The notes below the pieces were generated by a model. It was given only the letters and a program-made list of their open reading frames with translations, was not told where the DNA came from and searched no databases. 64,000 nucleotides of DNA, taken from the NCBI GenBank assembly GCA_035695825.1, contig DASRRH010000032.1, positions 1 to 64,000 on the forward strand, in the 5' to 3' direction. Positions 17,295 through 25,424 of the stretch are shown in pieces. Positions within the stretch are counted from its first letter, which is position 1, and every line of letters starts with the position of its first letter. This DNA is from JAKEFM01 sp035695825 (lineage in GTDB: Bacteria > Planctomycetota > UBA1135 > JAKEFM01). The position numbers and the translations under genes were made by a program.

Positions 17295-17323
17295 AAACTA
17301 GTCCGGGGCCGTCCCGCGGTCAC
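17295..17323 (-). promoter_or_regulatory. putative sigma-70 promoter of the secreted-protein gene
   Basis: Minus strand GTGACC (17323-17318), 17 nt spacer, TAGTTT (17300-17295). The -10 starts with TAG, as do other promoters proposed in this window. It would give a leader of about 80 nt before 17213. The -35 match is moderate. Confidence 0.4.
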
Positions 17324-17391
17324 CGTCTCGGGGAGGAGCCGGTTCGCGGCCGGCTCTGGCGGCGCGGGGGCCCCCGCGGCAGAGTCCTCCC

Positions 17392-18156
17392 GTGGACCTG
17401 ACGGTCGTCGGGGCCGGCCGGATCGGCCACGTGTTCGCCGAGGGGGCGCGGCGGGCAGGGGGCCAGGTCGCTCTCGTGACCCGGGAGGAGGGGCGCGCGG
17501 CGATCGAGGAGCCGGGGGGGGAAGGGCCGATCGTCGTCGCCGTCCGCGAGGAGCACCTCCCCGACCTCGTCCCCCGCATCCACGCGTCCCAGGGGCCTCG
17601 CCTCGTCTTCGTACAGAACGGCTTCATCGGGGAGTGGATGGACCGGGCCGGCGCGACGGGGCGCGGCCTCCTCCACTTCAATGCGGCGAAGGACGGGACC
17701 GTTCGCGTCCTCCTCCCCTCGGTCTTCGGCGGGGGGGAGGCGGCCCGGGAGGCCGGCCTCGTCCTCGAGCAGGGCGGGATCCCGGCGCGCTACGAGCCGG
17801 ACATGGACCGGCTTCGCATCGAGGTGATCCGGAAGGCGCTCTGGTCCTGCGTCCTCTCGATCCTCGCGGCGTGGAAGAGGGTCCCGGTCGGCGAGCTCTT
17901 CCGCCGGTTCGGCGCCGAGGTCGAGGCGCTGACGCGCGAGTGCGCGGAGGTCTCGGCTGCAGTGTTCGCCGTCGAGGTCGACGTCTCCGACCTCCTCGAT
18001 TCCCTCCGGAAGATGGCGTCCGCGCTCCCCGACTACGGCGGGAGTTCGGGCGCGCGGGACTTCCGCAGTCTCTGGATCGTCCGCAACGCGCGGGAGCGTG
18101 GGCTCCGCACGCCCGTCAACGACCGGATGCTCCGCGAGCTGGGCGAGAGGGAGTGA
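17392..18156 (+). CDS. ketopantoate-reductase-like NAD(P)-binding protein
   Basis: A 254-residue protein with an N-terminal Rossmann nucleotide loop, VVGAGRIGHVFAEGARRAG, and an all-helical C-terminal half with IRKALWSCVLSILAAW, which aligns in style with the ApbA/PanE lysine helix (K in RKALWS). It is shorter than PanE (about 300) and its second-domain motifs are weak, so pantothenate synthesis is not assured; a dehydrogenase for an amino or keto acid intermediate of the next genes is equally possible. GTG 17392 puts the loop at residue 5. It ends 51 nt before the aminotransferase, which has its own promoter signals between. Confidence 0.65.
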   Translation: MDLTVVGAGRIGHVFAEGARRAGGQVALVTREEGRAAIEEPGGEGPIVVAVREEHLPDLVPRIHASQGPRLVFVQNGFIGEWMDRAGATGRGLLHFNAAKDGTVRVLLPSVFGGGEAAREAGLVLEQGGIPARYEPDMDRLRIEVIRKALWSCVLSILAAWKRVPVGELFRRFGAEVEALTRECAEVSAAVFAVEVDVSDLLDSLRKMASALPDYGGSSGARDFRSLWIVRNARERGLRTPVNDRMLRELGERE

Positions 18157-18169
18157 AGCTCCGGACCCG

Positions 18170-18199
18170 TTGACCCCCCGCGCGAAGCGGCGCTAGCGT
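18170..18199 (+). promoter_or_regulatory. putative sigma-70 promoter of the aminotransferase operon
   Basis: TTGACC (18170-18175), 18 nt spacer, TAGCGT (18194-18199). The GTG start of the aminotransferase begins at 18207, only 7 nt after the -10 box, so a transcript from here would be leaderless or nearly so. No Shine-Dalgarno sequence is seen before this GTG, in agreement. Confidence 0.5.
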
Positions 18200-18206
18200 C
18201 CGTCCT

Positions 18207-19577
18207 GTGCCCCGGGCCGTCCGAAAAGCCTCCGGCGGCCACGTCCTCCACCGCCGACTCCACCGCGAATACCCCCTTGCCGTGCGGGGGAGGGGCGCGT
18301 GGATCGAGGACGCGGAGGGGAAGCGCTACCTCGACGCCTCCGGCGGCGCGATGGTCGTCAGCCTCGGGCATGGGCTGGCGTCGATTGCCCGCGCCATGGG
18401 CCGGCAGGCGGCGACCCTCGCCTACGCGAACGGGACGCAGTTCACGAGCGAGCCGCTCGAGGGGCTCGCCGACGACCTCGCCTCGATCGCGCCGAAGGGG
18501 CTCACGCGCGCGCTCTTCCTGACGAGCGGCTCCGAGGCGAACGAGGCGGCGGTCAAGCTCGCGCTCCAGTACTGGATCGACCGCGGGGTCCCGGGGAAGA
18601 CGCGGATCCTCGCGCGGAGGCCCGCCTACCACGGCAACACCCTCGCGACCCTCTCCCTCGGCTCGCGCGGGACGTACCGGAGGTTCTTCGGCGACTGGGT
18701 GCGGGGGGTGGCGCGGATTCCGGGCCCGTACTGCTACCGGTGCGCGCTCGGGCTCACCTACCCCTTCTGCAAGGTCGCCTGCGCCGACGAGCTCGAGAAG
18801 GCGATCGAGGCGCTCGGGGAGGAGACGATCGCCGCCTTCATCGCGGAGCCGGTCTTCGGCGCCTCGGGCGCGGCGGCCGTCCCGCCGGCGGACTACTGGA
18901 AGCGGATCCGCGCGATCTGCGACCGGCACTCGGTCCTCTGGATCGCGGACGAGGTCCTCTCCGGGATGGGGCGCACCGGCCGCTGGTTCGCCGTCGACCA
19001 CTACGGCGTCGTCCCCGACATCCTGACGCTCGGGAAGGGGCTCTCGGGAGGCTACGCGCCCCTCTCCGCCATGATGGCCCGCGAGGAGATCGTCGAGACG
19101 ATCCGGCGCGCGGGCCACGACCTCCAGCACCAGCAGACCTTCTCGCAGACTCCCCTCGTCTGCGCCGCCGGGCGGGCGGCGATCCGCGTCCTGAAGCGGA
19201 GGAAGCTCGTCGAGCGGGTCGCGCGGATGGAGAAGGGATTCCTCGCCGCGCTCGAGGGGCTCCGGCGGTTCGCGTCCGTGGGGGACGTGCGCGGCAAGGG
19301 CCTCCTCGCCGGGATCGAGTTCGTCGCGGATCGGGAGACCCGCAGGCCCTTCCCCCGCGAGGCGCGCTTCTGCGAGCGCGTGGCGGACGAAGCCCTCGAG
19401 CGAGGCCTCGTCGTCTGGGCGCAGGGGGGCGATCTCGCCGGCGAGGACGGGGACGCGATCCTCCTCGCTCCCCCGTTCACCGTGACGCGCTTCGAGATCG
19501 CCGCCGTCGCGAAGCGCCTCGGCGCCGCGATCGACGCGGTGGAGGTCGCGCGGGGAGGGGCGAGGGCCCGGACGTGA
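18207..19577 (+). CDS. class III aminotransferase (PLP), first of two in the cluster
   Basis: A 456-residue fold-type I PLP aminotransferase. The PLP lysine is K277 in TLGKGLSGGYAPLSAM; the preceding WIADEVLSGMGRTGRW holds the Asp that contacts the pyridine nitrogen, and LTSGSEANEAAVKLA the phosphate-binding turn. It resembles omega-amino acid aminotransferases that act on beta-alanine, GABA, 5-aminovalerate, taurine or adenosylmethionine-like donors. An unusual four-cysteine patch, YCYRCALGLTYPFCKVAC (about residues 175-192), is shared with the second aminotransferase. The stop overlaps the next start (GTGA), so it is coupled to the aldehyde dehydrogenase. Confidence 0.9.
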   Translation: MPRAVRKASGGHVLHRRLHREYPLAVRGRGAWIEDAEGKRYLDASGGAMVVSLGHGLASIARAMGRQAATLAYANGTQFTSEPLEGLADDLASIAPKGLTRALFLTSGSEANEAAVKLALQYWIDRGVPGKTRILARRPAYHGNTLATLSLGSRGTYRRFFGDWVRGVARIPGPYCYRCALGLTYPFCKVACADELEKAIEALGEETIAAFIAEPVFGASGAAAVPPADYWKRIRAICDRHSVLWIADEVLSGMGRTGRWFAVDHYGVVPDILTLGKGLSGGYAPLSAMMAREEIVETIRRAGHDLQHQQTFSQTPLVCAAGRAAIRVLKRRKLVERVARMEKGFLAALEGLRRFASVGDVRGKGLLAGIEFVADRETRRPFPREARFCERVADEALERGLVVWAQGGDLAGEDGDAILLAPPFTVTRFEIAAVAKRLGAAIDAVEVARGGARART

Positions 19578-21139
19578 CGGCGGGATTCAAGATCACCTAC
19601 ACGACCCTCGGGGCGAACCTCGAGGAGTTCCACCGCGCGTTCGACGAGGCCGCGATCGAAGTCCAGCGGGGGCTCGGGAAGGCCCACCCGCTCGAGATCG
19701 GCGCGGAGTCGCGGACCGGCGCGGGGCTCTTCGAGGACCGCTCCCCCTGCGACACGCGCCTCCTCGTGGGGCGGTTCCCGAAGGGGACGCGGGAGGACTT
19801 CCGCGCGGCGTTCACGGCGGCGAAGGCCGCCTACCCGGCCTGGTCGAGGACGCCCTGGGGCGAGCGCGTCGCGCGCGTGCGCGCGGCGGCGGAAACGATC
19901 GCGGACCGGCGGTTCCGGCTCGCGGCCCTCCTCGTCCTCGAAGCGGGGAAGAGCCGGACGGAGGCGATGGGGGAGGTCGAGGAATCGGCCGATCTTCTCC
20001 GCTACTACGCGCGACAGGTGGAGGAGAACGGCGGCTACGATCGGCCGATGGGGCGGCTCGCGGAGAACGAGGAGACGCGCAGCGTCGGTCGCCCCTACGG
20101 CCCCTTCGCCGTGATCGCGCCGTTCAACTTCCCCGCGGCTCTCCCCGCCGGGATGGCGGCCGGAGCGCTCCTCGCGGGGAACACGGTCGTCTTCAAGCCC
20201 TCGGGCGACGGCCCGGCGATCGGGGGGGAGCTGTGGAAGGCCCTCGTCGACGGCGGGATCCCGAGAGGGGTCGTGAACTTCGTCACCGGGTCGGGCGGCG
20301 TCTTCGGCGAGGAGGTCCTCTCGAACCCCGACGTCGCGGGGATCGTCTTCACCGGATCGAAGGAGGTCGGGATGGGCCTCTGGAAGGGGTTCGGGCGGGA
20401 GTTCCCGAAGCCCTGCATCGTCGAGATGGGAGGGAAGAACGCCGCGATCGTCACCGCGAAGGCGGACCTCGAGAAGGCCTCCGAGGGGGTGATGCGGGCG
20501 GCCTTCGGATATGGCGGCCAGAAATGCAGCGCCTGCTCGCGCGTCTACGTCCACCGCGACGTCGAGAAGGCCTTCCTCGACCGCCTCCTCGAGAAGACCC
20601 GCGCGATCAAGATCGGCCACCCGATCCGGCGGGAGGTCTTCCTCGGCCCCTTGATCAACGAGGAGGCGCGGCGCCGCTACGAGGAGACGGTGCGGTGGGC
20701 CGCGGCCGACGGGGAGATCCTCCACGGCGGGCGCCTCCTCGGCGGAGGGGAGTACGCCCACGGCTTCTACGTCGAGCCGACCGTGGTCACGGGCCTCCCG
20801 AAGCGCCACCGCCTCTTCCGCGAGGAGCGTTTCGTGCCGGTGTTGCCCGTGACCACGGTCGATTCGCTCGAGGAGGCGGTCGCCCTGGCGAACGACTCGG
20901 AGTACGGGCTGACCGCGGGGATCTTCAGCGAGGATCCCGCCGAAGTGGAGTTCTTCTTCGAGAACGTCGAGGCGGGGGTGACCTACGCGAACCGCCGGTC
21001 GGGCGCGACGACCGGCGCGTGGCCCGGCGTCAACCCCTTCTGCGGCTGGAAGGGTTCGGGCAATACGGGGCGCGGCGCCTGCGGCCCCTATTACGTGCAG
21101 CAGTTCCTGCGCGAGCAGAGCCGGACCTGGATGCGATGA
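19574..21139 (+). CDS. aldehyde dehydrogenase, 1-pyrroline-5-carboxylate dehydrogenase-like
   Basis: A 521-residue NAD(P)-dependent aldehyde dehydrogenase. The catalytic cysteine is C318 in GYGGQKCSACSRVYVH, a version typical of the pyrroline-5-carboxylate dehydrogenase branch; the general base Glu is in VEMGGKNAAIV, and the nucleotide motif FTGSKEVGMGL and VIAPFNFP are present. It would oxidise the semialdehyde formed by an aminotransferase, which both neighbours are. GTG 19574 overlaps the upstream TGA; the 3' end overlaps the next ATG (ATGA). The order aminotransferase-ALDH-aminotransferase suggests a pathway that removes an amino group, oxidises the aldehyde to an acid and activates it with CoA. 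Confidence 0.9.
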   Translation: MTAGFKITYTTLGANLEEFHRAFDEAAIEVQRGLGKAHPLEIGAESRTGAGLFEDRSPCDTRLLVGRFPKGTREDFRAAFTAAKAAYPAWSRTPWGERVARVRAAAETIADRRFRLAALLVLEAGKSRTEAMGEVEESADLLRYYARQVEENGGYDRPMGRLAENEETRSVGRPYGPFAVIAPFNFPAALPAGMAAGALLAGNTVVFKPSGDGPAIGGELWKALVDGGIPRGVVNFVTGSGGVFGEEVLSNPDVAGIVFTGSKEVGMGLWKGFGREFPKPCIVEMGGKNAAIVTAKADLEKASEGVMRAAFGYGGQKCSACSRVYVHRDVEKAFLDRLLEKTRAIKIGHPIRREVFLGPLINEEARRRYEETVRWAAADGEILHGGRLLGGGEYAHGFYVEPTVVTGLPKRHRLFREERFVPVLPVTTVDSLEEAVALANDSEYGLTAGIFSEDPAEVEFFFENVEAGVTYANRRSGATTGAWPGVNPFCGWKGSGNTGRGACGPYYVQQFLREQSRTWMR

Positions 21140-22482
21140 AGGCGCCGCGGCTGCGGACGCGCGTCCCCGGCCGGAAGGCGCGCGCGGCGATCTGCCGCGA
21201 CGAGGCCGTCGCCTCCCCCTCCTACATCAAGGAGCATCCGCTCGTCGTCGCGCGGGGACGGGGGTGCGCCGTCGAGGACGTCGACGGGAACCGCTTCCTC
21301 GACTTCGCGGCCGGGATCGCCACGCTCTCGACGGGGCACGCTCACCCCAAGGTGGTCCGCGCGATCGAGGCCCAAGCGCGCCGCTACCTCCACGTCTGCG
21401 CGACCGACTTCTACGACCCGGAGTGGACGCGCCTGACGTCCCGCCTCGCCCGGCTCGCCCCGGGCCGGGAACGAAAGCGCGTCCACCTCGGGAACTCGGG
21501 GGCCGAGGGGGTCGAGACGGCGATCAAGCTCGTCCGCGCGCACACGAGGCGGCCTCGACTCCTCGCGTTCGAAGGGGCCTTCCACGGCCGGACGCTCGGC
21601 GCCCTTTCCCTGACGGCGAGCAAGCCCGTCCAGCGCGCGGGCTTCGGCCCCCTCGTCCCCGGGGTCACGCACGTCCCCTACGGCAACTGCTACCGCTGCC
21701 CGCTGAACCTCACCTACCCCTCCTGCGGGGTCGCCTGCGTCGAAGGGCTCCGCGACACGGTCCTCAAGACGCACACGCCCGCCGAGGAGGTCGCCGCCAT
21801 CTTCGTCGAGCCGATCCAGGGAGAAGGGGGATACGTCGTCCCGCCCCCCGAGTACCACCGCCGCCTCCGGAGGCTCTGCGACGAGCACGGAATGCTCCTC
21901 GTCGCCGACGAGGTCCAGACGGGGATGGGGCGGACGGGGAGGATGTTCGCGATCGAGCACTTCGGGGTCGCGCCCGACGTGATCGTCGCCGGGAAGGGGA
22001 TCGCCTCGGGCCTCCCCCTCTCGGCGACGATCGCCCGGGCCTCCCTCATGGACTGGGCGCGCGGCTCGCACGGGAGCACGTTCGGCGGCAATCCCGTCGC
22101 CTGCGCCGCGGCGAGCGCGACCCTCGATCTCCTCGAAGGAGGCCTCGTCGCGAACGCCGCCCGGACCGGCGCCCACCTCCGCCGGGGCCTCGAGGAGCTC
22201 GCCGCGCGCCACCACCGGATCGGGGACGTGCGGGGCCTCGGCCTGATGCAGGCGGTCGAGCTCGTCCGCGACCGGGAGACCAAGGAGCCCGCGACGGAGG
22301 AGACGGCGGCGGTCGTCCGCCAGGCGTTCGCGCGCGGCCTCGTGCTCCTCTCCTGCGGCCGGAGCACGATCCGGTTCTGCCCGCCCCTCGTCGTGACGAA
22401 GGCCGAGTGCGACCGCGCGCTCGACATCCTCGACCAGTCGTTCGCGGCCGTCGGACGCCGGAGGAGGAGAGGAACGCGGTGA
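21136..22482 (+). CDS. class III aminotransferase, 4-aminobutyrate aminotransferase-like
   Basis: A 448-residue PLP enzyme related to GABA/ornithine aminotransferases. K287 in VAGKGIASGLPLSAT is the PLP lysine; VADEVQTGMGRTGRMFA, GNSGAEGVETAIKLVR, FHGRTLGALSLT and SHGSTFGGNPVACAAA are all family hallmarks, so it should be active. It also has the cysteine patch YGNCYRCPLNLTYPSCGVAC (about residues 176-195), as in the first aminotransferase. ATG 21136 overlaps the ALDH stop (ATGA) and its own stop overlaps the GTG of the CoA-transferase subunit A. The C-terminus is a short basic tail (GRRRRRGTR). Confidence 0.92.
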   Translation: MKAPRLRTRVPGRKARAAICRDEAVASPSYIKEHPLVVARGRGCAVEDVDGNRFLDFAAGIATLSTGHAHPKVVRAIEAQARRYLHVCATDFYDPEWTRLTSRLARLAPGRERKRVHLGNSGAEGVETAIKLVRAHTRRPRLLAFEGAFHGRTLGALSLTASKPVQRAGFGPLVPGVTHVPYGNCYRCPLNLTYPSCGVACVEGLRDTVLKTHTPAEEVAAIFVEPIQGEGGYVVPPPEYHRRLRRLCDEHGMLLVADEVQTGMGRTGRMFAIEHFGVAPDVIVAGKGIASGLPLSATIARASLMDWARGSHGSTFGGNPVACAAASATLDLLEGGLVANAARTGAHLRRGLEELAARHHRIGDVRGLGLMQAVELVRDRETKEPATEETAAVVRQAFARGLVLLSCGRSTIRFCPPLVVTKAECDRALDILDQSFAAVGRRRRRGTR

Positions 22483-23390
22483 GCGGAAAGGTCCTCCCGA
22501 TGCGCGAAGCGATCGGGCGCTTCGTGCACGACGGGGACACGGTCGTGATCGAAGGCTTCACCCACCTCATCTGCTTCGCGGCGGGCCACGAGATCATCCG
22601 CCAGGGGCGCCGCGACCTCGTGCTCTGCCGCCTCACCCCCGACCTCGTCTACGACCAGATGATCGGGGCCGGCTGCGCGCGAAAGCTGGTCTTCTCGTGG
22701 GCCGGCAACCCCGGCGTCGGGCCCCTCCACGCGTTCCGCCGGGCGGTCGAGAGGGGAGTCCCGGCTCCCCTCGAGATCGAGGAGTACTCCCACTTCGGGA
22801 TGGTCGCTCGGTTCCAGGCGGGGGCGGCGCGGCTCCCGTTCATGCACCTTCGCGACTACGCCGGCTCGGACCTGCCGGAGGTGAACCCGCGGATCCGCGC
22901 GGTCGAGTGTCCCTACACCGGCGAGTCGCTCGCGACGGTCCCCGCGCTCACCCCCGACGTCGCGATCGTCCACTGCCAGCGCGCGGACGCGAAGGGGGAC
23001 GCGCAGATCTGGGGGCTCCTCGGCGTCCAGAAGGAGGCGGCCTTCGCGGCGAAGCGGGTCATCGTCGTCTGCGAGGAGCTCGTCCCCGAGTCGGTCGTCC
23101 GCTCGGACCCGAACCGGACGATCTTCCCCGGCTTCCTCGTCGAAGCCGTCGTCGTCGAGCCCTTCGGCTGCCACCCCTCCTACGCGCAGGGGTACTACGA
23201 CCGGGACAACGACTTCTACGTGAAGTGGGACGCCCTCTCGCGGGACCGCGATTCTTTCGAGCGCTACCTCGAAGAGTGGGTGCGCGGCGTCCCCGACCGG
23301 CGCGCGTACGCGGAGAAGCTGGGACCCGAGCACGTCGAGGCGCTCCGCGCCGACACGCGCCTCGCCGCGCCGGTCAATTACGGCTTCTGA
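22479..23390 (+). CDS. CoA-transferase subunit A (glutaconate CoA-transferase GctA family)
   Basis: A 303-residue family I CoA-transferase alpha subunit. It opens with the conserved MREAIGRFVHDGDTVVIEGFTH and continues with LCRLTPDLVYDQMIGAGCARKLVFSW and GPLHAFRRAVERG, as in glutaconate and related (IpdA-like) subunits. The alpha subunit lacks the catalytic Glu, which is supplied by subunit B. The matching subunit B gene is not next to it but at 27071-27826. GTG 22479 has GGAGGAGAGG upstream and overlaps the aminotransferase stop (GTGA). The enzyme would move CoA to a dicarboxylic or branched acid produced by the upstream ALDH; the true substrate is unknown. Confidence 0.88.
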   Translation: MSGKVLPMREAIGRFVHDGDTVVIEGFTHLICFAAGHEIIRQGRRDLVLCRLTPDLVYDQMIGAGCARKLVFSWAGNPGVGPLHAFRRAVERGVPAPLEIEEYSHFGMVARFQAGAARLPFMHLRDYAGSDLPEVNPRIRAVECPYTGESLATVPALTPDVAIVHCQRADAKGDAQIWGLLGVQKEAAFAAKRVIVVCEELVPESVVRSDPNRTIFPGFLVEAVVVEPFGCHPSYAQGYYDRDNDFYVKWDALSRDRDSFERYLEEWVRGVPDRRAYAEKLGPEHVEALRADTRLAAPVNYGF

Positions 23391-23418
23391 GCCGCGACCG
23401 AGAAGCGTCCCGCCCCGT

Positions 23419-23441
23419 GGATCGGGGCCTCCCCCCGATCC
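23419..23441 (+). terminator. putative terminator hairpin after CoA-transferase subunit A
   Basis: A perfect 9-bp stem GGATCGGGG/CCCCGATCC around the loop CCTCC, 28 nt after the subunit A stop. There is no T run after it, so it may need Rho or act as an mRNA-stabilising hairpin. If it stops transcription, subunit B must be expressed separately. Confidence 0.5.
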
Positions 23442-23446
23442 CCGGC

Positions 23447-23479
23447 TTGCGGGGCGGCTGCAGAGTGCTAGCATTCTGC
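23447..23479 (+). promoter_or_regulatory. vapBC promoter with overlapping palindromic operator
   Basis: TTGCGG (23447-23452), 16 nt, TAGCAT (23469-23474). The -10 lies inside a 20-bp near-perfect palindrome at 23460-23479 (half-site GCAGA-n-TGCTA; one mismatched pair). The start codon of the antitoxin is 20 nt further on. VapB/FitA-type antitoxins bind such palindromes with their ribbon-helix-helix domain and repress their own operon, which fits this layout. Confidence 0.6.
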
Positions 23480-23499
23480 GACACTCTTCGGTTCCCTCG

Positions 23500-23754
23500 A
23501 TGCCGACCCTCTACCTTCGCGACGTCCCGCACGCCCTCCTCCGGCGACTCCGCGATCTTGCCCGCACGGAGCAGCGTCCGGTCTCCCGCCAGGCCATCCT
23601 CCTCCTCGAGAGGGCGCTCGCCGACGCCCCGGTGCCCGATCCACGGATGCTCGCGCTCCTCAAGAGAATCGCCCGCACCCGCGAGAAGATCCGCCGCTCG
23701 GGTCGTCGGTTCCCGCCGAGTGAACGGATGGTCCGCGAGGAACGGGAGCGTTGA
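23500..23754 (+). CDS. ribbon-helix-helix antitoxin (FitA/VapB-like)
   Basis: An 84-residue small basic protein. Residues 1-45 (PTLYLRDVPHALLRRLRDLA, then RPVSRQAILLLERAL) match the FitA/Arc ribbon-helix-helix pattern: a beta strand that reads DNA, then two helices. The charged C-terminus would wrap into the toxin active site. The stop overlaps the TTG start of the PIN toxin (TTGA), the usual coupled order antitoxin then toxin. A palindromic operator overlaps its promoter. It is expected to neutralise the downstream VapC and repress the operon. Its base composition is like that of neighbouring genes, so no recent transfer is evident. Confidence 0.85.
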   Translation: MPTLYLRDVPHALLRRLRDLARTEQRPVSRQAILLLERALADAPVPDPRMLALLKRIARTREKIRRSGRRFPPSERMVREERER

Positions 23755-24194
23755 GGCCGGTCGTCGTCGACACGAGCGTTCTCCTCAAACTCTTCCTCGC
23801 GGAGAGCGGAGCCGAGGGACCGGAGGCGCTCTTCCGGGCCCGCGCGGAGGGGGAGCTCCAGTTCGCGGCCCCGGAGTTCGGTCTCCTCGAGTGCGCGAAT
23901 GTCCTTTGGAAGCAGGAGCGCCGTGGCGGGCTCTCGTCGGCGGAAGTCGACCTCATCCTCGAACAGCTTGTCGAGCTGCGAATCGTCTGGGCCGCCGCTT
24001 CCCCCCTTCTCGCGCCCGGCCTCGCCCTCGCCCGGAGGACCGGGCAGGGTGTCTATGACGGAGCGTTTCTCGCCCTGGCAGAGCGGCTCGGCGCCGTCTT
24101 CGTGACCGCCGACGAGCGTCTCGTCGAGGCCTGTCGAGGAAGGGTCGCCTCCGTGGTCCCTCTCTCGCGCGCGGTCGACGAGCTAGGGCTCTGA
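23751..24194 (+). CDS. vapC: PIN-domain toxin VapC
   Basis: A 147-residue PIN-domain ribonuclease. The four acidic residues that bind Mg are all visible: D7 in VVDTSVLLKLFL, Glu in LLECANVLWK (about 46), Asp in YDGAFLALAERLG and Asp in FVTADERLVEA. PIN toxins of the VapBC type cleave tRNA or rRNA and stop translation when freed from the antitoxin. TTG 23751 overlaps the antitoxin stop. The pair lies between CoA-transferase subunits A and B, as part of the block that separates them. All catalytic residues are intact, so the toxin should be functional. Confidence 0.9.
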   Translation: MRPVVVDTSVLLKLFLAESGAEGPEALFRARAEGELQFAAPEFGLLECANVLWKQERRGGLSSAEVDLILEQLVELRIVWAAASPLLAPGLALARRTGQGVYDGAFLALAERLGAVFVTADERLVEACRGRVASVVPLSRAVDELGL

Positions 24195-24266
24195 TCCCCT
24201 CCTCGACGCCGGGGGCCGATCGTCGCGTCGACCGGGCTCAACCTCTCGACCCCCTCGTCCCTCGCC

Positions 24267-25256
24267 TCATCGAGCCCCGAACGCGCGGAACTCCGCGAGG
24301 ATCGTCTCGTCGGTCACGTCCGCGTGGATCGCCTGCTCACGCTGCGCGAGAAGAGGGGCGAGGTTCTCCTTGTACATGCCCAACCGCGGGGCGAGGAGAA
24401 CCTGCTCCACGCGCTCGGGGTTGCCGAGGGCGAGCTCGGTCCAATCGCCGGAGCGGACGAGGGAGAGCTCGAGGCCGCTGAAGAAGCGGAGCCCGAACTC
24501 GAACTCGGAGAGCCGGCGAGAGGAGGGCCGCGACGCGACGGGGGCCTCTCCCGCCTCCTCGGCTTTCCGGGCCGCATCCCGCTCCTTCGCATCCTTGACC
24601 GCCTCCTCGCGGAGGTCCTCGAGGAGGCCCCGCACCATGTTCCGGTGACCCTCGAGGCTCGCGGGGAGGCGGAAGGCGAGCGCGCTCCCGCGCCGGAGGA
24701 GGAAAGGCTCCTTCGCCTCGAGCGCCCGCCTGAGGAGGCGCCCGCTCTCCTCGTCCGTCAGGCGAAGACCCTTCCGGAAGACGCGCCCATTCTTCTCGTC
24801 CGAGAGCACCCTCCGGAGCCCCTCGTTCGCGACGTCGAGCAACTCCGTGAAGCCCCCGCGGCGCGCGAGCTGCCACCAGCAGACGCGCCCCTCCGTGTCC
24901 CGGAAGAAACGGCCGTTCTCGACCACCACGTTGGCCTTGAGGTGGGCAGCGAGACGCGCGGTCGTCTCGTCCCCCGGCTCCTCCTTCTCGTCGAAGTCGA
25001 GGAAGAAGGGGAGGACCAGCGCAACCGAGCGGTGCCCCTCGAGAATCCGATCGAGCTGCTTCCTCGCAAGGGAGGGGCCGTCGCCGAGGAAGGACCGCTC
25101 CTCGTTCACGTAGAGGCCGCGGTAGACGACGAGGGCGTCGAGCCGGTCGCGCTCCGGGTCGAACCGGAGGCGGATCTCCTGCTCGTCGAAGACAAGGCCG
25201 ACGCAGCCGGGGAGGAGGGGGAGCAGGAAAGCGCCGAGCCGCAGGACGTGCTTCAT
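24267..25256 (-). CDS. lipoprotein of unknown function
   Basis: A 329-residue lipoprotein with a clear signal and lipobox (RLGAFLLPLLPGC) and GGAGG ten bases before ATG 25256. The mature part is rich in charged residues; residues 15-60 form strands (LVFDEQEIRLRFDPERDRLDALVVYRGLYVNEE) that set off an otherwise helical protein, and a coiled-coil-prone segment lies near residues 225-250 (EEAVKDAKERDAARKAEEAGEA). No family was recognised. It stands opposite to its neighbours, converging on vapC and diverging from the AAA ATPase across 168 bp. A TAGGAT box at 25291-25286 may be its -10. Confidence 0.75.
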   Translation of the reverse strand: MKHVLRLGAFLLPLLPGCVGLVFDEQEIRLRFDPERDRLDALVVYRGLYVNEERSFLGDGPSLARKQLDRILEGHRSVALVLPFFLDFDEKEEPGDETTARLAAHLKANVVVENGRFFRDTEGRVCWWQLARRGGFTELLDVANEGLRRVLSDEKNGRVFRKGLRLTDEESGRLLRRALEAKEPFLLRRGSALAFRLPASLEGHRNMVRGLLEDLREEAVKDAKERDAARKAEEAGEAPVASRPSSRRLSEFEFGLRFFSGLELSLVRSGDWTELALGNPERVEQVLLAPRLGMYKENLAPLLAQREQAIHADVTDETILAEFRAFGAR

Positions 25257-25424
25257 GGACGAACCCTCCGCCTGGAGAGGGGCCGATCCTAGCGCCCTCC
25301 CCTCCCCCTGGCCGGGGTCGATTCCCCCGGGCGCCGGCGGTACCCTCTCGCCCCGGTTGCGGCCCGTCCCGGCGATGCGCGCGGGCGCGGCACCGATGAG
25401 GCGGGTCGCGTTCGGAGCGCGGGA

